A DNA stretch of 64,000 nucleotides from contig NZ_LGDV01000213.1 in NCBI RefSeq assembly GCF_001280015.1, positions 62,001 through 126,000 of the forward strand, in the 5' to 3' direction. How positions within the stretch are numbered: the first letter of the stretch is position 1; the number at the start of each line of letters is the position of its first letter. The notes under the pieces are model-generated. The model was not told the origin of the DNA. It made no database searches and was given only the letters and a program-made list of their open reading frames with translations. This stretch comes from Streptomyces sp. MMG1121 (GTDB lineage Bacteria > Actinomycetota > Actinomycetes > Streptomycetales > Streptomycetaceae). Positions 61,278-64,000 of the stretch are shown here, piece after piece. The position numbers and the translations under genes are program-made.

Positions 61278-61763
61278 GTGCTGGGCGACATGGGACGGGG
61301 TGCGACGGTGACCGTGCTGTTGGCGTCTGTCGCCCTCTGCGCGAGCGGATGCTCGGACCACACCGGTACTCCGTCGGGCGTCGCGAGCAAGGCGGCCTCC
61401 GCGGCCGCGTCCGTGGGCTCTGGGGCGGCCGATGCCCTGGCCTCGGCCAACGCCGAGGCCCGCCGGGAAATCGACTCGGTCAAGGGCGGCATCGACACCA
61501 AGGCCGATGTGAAGCTCGGCGCCAGGGGCACGGACGGCAGCGGGCGCAGCACCGTCACGGTGACGGCGGACAACACCACGGACGCGAAGAAGTCCTTCGC
61601 CGTTCAGGTCGACTTCCGGGACTCGGGAGGGAATCTGCTGGACGTGGTCGTGGTGACGGTCCCCGATGTGGCGGCAGGCACGTCGGGCACGGCGACGGCG
61701 CGCAGCACCCGCGACCTCTCCGCAACGGTGCAGGCCGAGGTCGGTGCCGCTGTGCGGTATTGA
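61278..61763 (+). CDS. Small lipoprotein of unknown function
   Basis: 161 residues from GTG 61278, which has GGGAGG 7 nt before it. 'VTVLLASVALCASGCSDHTG' is a lipoprotein signal with lipobox Cys. An Ala/Ser-rich stretch follows, then a beta-rich C-terminal domain ('STVTVTADNTTDAKKSFAVQ', 'FRDSGGNLLDVVVVTVPDV') of the FxLYD/DUF3426-like type, thought to bind outside the membrane. No partner is obvious. Confidence 0.82.
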   Translation: MLGDMGRGATVTVLLASVALCASGCSDHTGTPSGVASKAASAAASVGSGAADALASANAEARREIDSVKGGIDTKADVKLGARGTDGSGRSTVTVTADNTTDAKKSFAVQVDFRDSGGNLLDVVVVTVPDVAAGTSGTATARSTRDLSATVQAEVGAAVRY

Positions 61764-61893
61764 CGCGGCAGCGGCCACGGCATGGGCATGGCCGGCGTGG
61801 TCTTGGCGTGGTGTGGACGCCCGGCGCGCATGCCCGCCTCCCGCGTTGGTGGCGGGGACGAGAGCTGACCGGCCGGGCGGGGGCGGACGCATG

Positions 61894-63216
61894 TCAGGCG
61901 GACGCCCCGGCCGCGGCCTGCTCGCCGGGCGAGGCCGACGGCTCTGCCGCCAGGAACTCCACCACGGCCAGCAGGAACAGCAGGCACAGGGCGATGCCGA
62001 CCACCACCCAGCCGGTGGGGTACGACCACAACAGGTAGACCAGCAACGACAGAGCCACCAGGATCCAGGTGAGCCACGTGCGGTGACGGCGTACGAAGGG
62101 ACCGACCGGCCCGGTGCGCAGACCGGCGCGGTCGGCGGTGACGCGTACCGCTCCGATGCCGGAGGTCCACAGCCGTCGGACGAGCCCCGCGTGCCGGCCC
62201 GGGCCGGTGAGCCAGGCGCCCAGGGCGATGACGACACCGAGGGCCACGACCATGCGCACGGTGGTCTGCAGGAAGTGGGTCAGCGCGTCGTACACGGCGC
62301 CGGCCGCGCCCTGGGAGACGTCGGCGGGCAGCCGGTCCAGGTAGATCACGCGGAACGCGCGCAGTCCGATGCCGAGCACCCCGGTGGCGACGGCGACGCC
62401 GAGGCAGCCGGCGACCAGGGCCCGGCGCCGCCGGACCGAGAGCAGGACGCCGGCGGCGATCAGCACGACGGCCAGCACCGGCAGCCAGTTGCCCGCGAGC
62501 TGGAGCAGCCGGACGTATGTCCTCGCCTTGCCGACCTGCTCGGATCTGACGAGGGTGAAGTCGGTGTGCACGGTGGGGATGTGTGCGGCGACGGACATCC
62601 CGGCATCGACGAGGCGCGTTCTGACCTGGTCGATGAGGGGAGCGAGGTCGAGAGTGACCGTGTCGTTCTTCAGCTGGACCGCGCCGCCGCCGCTGCCGGT
62701 GAGGGCCTTGTCGAGAGAGCTGTGGATCCTGCGGTTGGCGTCGGTCCAGACGGTCTTGAAGGCGTCCGACGCGGCGACCGCCCGGGCCTTGTCGTGGACG
62801 AAGCTGCGCACGGCCTCTTCGAGCGAGTCGCCGAGCCTGCCGCCCAGCGCCTTCTGCAGACGGGGCCGGTCCTGGGGGACCGCTTCCGAGAGCAGTGCGG
62901 GCAGGTCGAGGTGGGTCATGAGCGCGTCGGTGGCCCTGTTGGCCACGGCGTTCTGCACCTCGGGGTTCGAGGCGAGCGGGGCGACCGTGGCCACGTAGCG
63001 GTCGGTGTCGCCCAACTCGTCGGCCGCCCACACGGCGATGACGGAGAGCGGGGCGAGGACACATCCGACGACGATGAGCACAGCGGCGAGGAAGGAGGTG
63101 AGGCGGTGCCGGGGCGGCCGCGCCTGCTCGCCTTCGAGGGCCGCCGCCCGCGCCCGCGGTTGTTCCGGATCGGGCCGTTCCGCAGGGTCCTCCGGATGTG
63201 CGTCGCCGTCAGCCAC
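61894..63216 (-). CDS. Large integral membrane protein of actinobacterial type
   Basis: 440 residues from GTG 63216 (AGGAGG 5 nt before it). A cytoplasmic tail, one helix ('LTSFLAAVLIVVGCVLAPLS'), a ~190-residue external domain ('GDTDRYVATVAPLASNPEVQ', 'FTLVRSEQVGKARTYVRLLQ'), then about four more helices. Such proteins are widespread in Streptomyces with no assigned function. Convergent with the lipoprotein gene. A longer open frame upstream is not supported. Confidence 0.85.
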   Translation of the reverse strand: MADGDAHPEDPAERPDPEQPRARAAALEGEQARPPRHRLTSFLAAVLIVVGCVLAPLSVIAVWAADELGDTDRYVATVAPLASNPEVQNAVANRATDALMTHLDLPALLSEAVPQDRPRLQKALGGRLGDSLEEAVRSFVHDKARAVAASDAFKTVWTDANRRIHSSLDKALTGSGGGAVQLKNDTVTLDLAPLIDQVRTRLVDAGMSVAAHIPTVHTDFTLVRSEQVGKARTYVRLLQLAGNWLPVLAVVLIAAGVLLSVRRRRALVAGCLGVAVATGVLGIGLRAFRVIYLDRLPADVSQGAAGAVYDALTHFLQTTVRMVVALGVVIALGAWLTGPGRHAGLVRRLWTSGIGAVRVTADRAGLRTGPVGPFVRRHRTWLTWILVALSLLVYLLWSYPTGWVVVGIALCLLFLLAVVEFLAAEPSASPGEQAAAGASA

Positions 63217-63628
63217 CGGTACCTCCTCGCCGCCTCCACCTCCAAGTCTGTTCAGCCGACCTGTAACGGGGCGGCCACGCGACCAGGGGTAGCCCGTTCG
63301 GGTCAGCGGCGCCGACACCGCCGTACGCGCTCCGTCCCCCGCGGTCGGCCGGGCCGCTGCACGCACTGCCCGACCCGCTCCTGGCCGGCTCCCGAGGACC
63401 GACGAGGTCCGGTGATCGAACGCCGGAACGCTCTCTGGAGCGGCTGACCGCCGCCATGCTGCCGGACCCCCGCCGAACCGACCGGTCCACAGGGCCTGGG
63501 CGGGCTGCCTGCCCTCGCGCCCCCCCGTGACGGCTGAGCGCGCCCGATCGGGCCCGCCCCGCTCGCCGCCCACGTGTCGGGCCGCTTTGACTGTCCTACG
63601 ACAGGGCGGCACGCGGTCGGGAGGCGGT
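63217..63628. other. Divergent intergenic region without a gene
   Basis: About 410 bases between divergent genes. No convincing coding frame or strong promoter was picked out; the ORFs crossing it are Arg/Pro-rich. A TTTGACT (63586-63592) near the right end might be part of the promoter of the following gene. Confidence 0.4.
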
Positions 63629-64000
63629 ATGTCGTGGACGGCACGGCTGGTGCGTCTGCGAGCCGACGCCGAACGGCGTTTCCCCGTCGTCACCGCGCTG
63701 ACGAGCCGCCTGCTGTCCGCGAACCTGCTGGACGCGGCCACGAGGCTGGCGGCTCAGGCATTCCTGGCCTGCGTACCTCTGTTGTTCGCGATCGCGGCGT
63801 TCACCCCGCAGGCCGTCCGCGAGCAGCTCAGCGAGTCGCTGCGGGCCCTGTTCGGTCTCACCGGCCCTGCCGACCAGCAGGTGCAACAGGTTCTCACCCC
63901 GTCCACCGACACGGCCCTACGGGACACGAGCGGGGCCGTCGGCCTGCTCATCACCCTGATCTCCGCGACCAGTTTCAGCCGTGCCATGGCCCGGGTCTGC
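63629..64000 (+). CDS. YihY/BrkB-family membrane protein (5' part, cut by window end)
   Basis: 124 residues are present. 'SRLLSANLLDAATRLAAQAF' then 'LACVPLLFAIAAFTP' is the first helix region of YihY/virulence factor BrkB proteins, followed by the external loop and 'AVGLLITLISATSFSRAMAR', the next helix. GGAGG lies 4 nt before the ATG. The family is a polytopic membrane protein of uncertain function, sometimes called ribonuclease BN-like by an old misannotation. Confidence 0.88.
   Translation, partial: MSWTARLVRLRADAERRFPVVTALTSRLLSANLLDAATRLAAQAFLACVPLLFAIAAFTPQAVREQLSESLRALFGLTGPADQQVQQVLTPSTDTALRDTSGAVGLLITLISATSFSRAMARVC

Overview
The window looks like a Streptomyces chromosome or a close actinobacterial relative. 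It has very high GC, many GTG starts, AGGAGG-type ribosome sites, some leaderless promoters, and families typical of the genus (LAL regulators, Y4yA enzymes, DUF5990, isonitrile lipopeptide NRPS). No rRNA, tRNA, CRISPR array or intact insertion sequence was seen. Gene content looks accessory: many regulator/enzyme pairs, and several decayed gene remnants at about 9.7-10.0, 39.2-40.7, 41.9-42.3 and 58.2-58.7 kb.

Layout. 0-11.4 kb: small regulator-enzyme islands (SDR; MarR with an old yellow enzyme; CGNR zinc-finger protein with two alpha/beta hydrolases; TetR with an SDR and an ABC-2-like membrane protein; GNAT; SAM methyltransferase). 11.5-14.8 kb: a cysteine desulfurase-like PLP enzyme coupled by a 4-base overlap to an odd fusion of a Y4yA-type decarboxylase fold, the C-terminal half of a cysteine synthase, and a rhodanese. 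15-16.8 kb: a cobalamin-riboswitch-controlled Ni/Co permease and an ArsR-type sensor.

16.85-35.6 kb, all on the minus strand, is the most striking region. It combines a complete isonitrile lipopeptide pathway (acyl ligase, ACP, thioesterase/Gly-adding enzyme, Fe/2OG isonitrile-forming oxidase, C-A-T-R NRPS) with an exporter (MFS), a siderophore-type ABC importer, an extra KAS III/ACP pair, an ECF sigma factor, two Met-rich membrane proteins, a Cu(I) P1B-ATPase and a PCu(A)C copper chaperone. Read together they suggest one copper-acquisition and delivery system: make a copper-binding isonitrile, export it, import the complex, then move copper to cuproenzymes. A beta-hydroxylase gene lies just upstream.

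37.4-42.3 kb: a TetR/hydrolase pair with a perfect operator overlapping a leaderless promoter, then a stretch of broken genes, a DUF1345 protein and a GNAT. 42.5-45.1 kb: DUF5990, a tandem-GGDEF protein carrying the N-terminal motif of contractile-injection-system cargo, and a MarR. 45.4-48.8 kb: acetoacetate decarboxylase, 3-hydroxyacyl-CoA dehydrogenase and class III CoA-transferase, probably a MarR-controlled operon. 49-55 kb: a DHFR-like reductase, a carboxylesterase/metallo-hydrolase pair, and a divergent LAL regulator. 55.1-58.2 kb: a cyanate-detoxification unit (CynR-type regulator, carbonic anhydrase, cyanase) plus a deaminase. 58.7-64 kb: a GH15 enzyme with a small membrane protein, a lipoprotein, a large membrane protein and the start of a YihY/BrkB protein.
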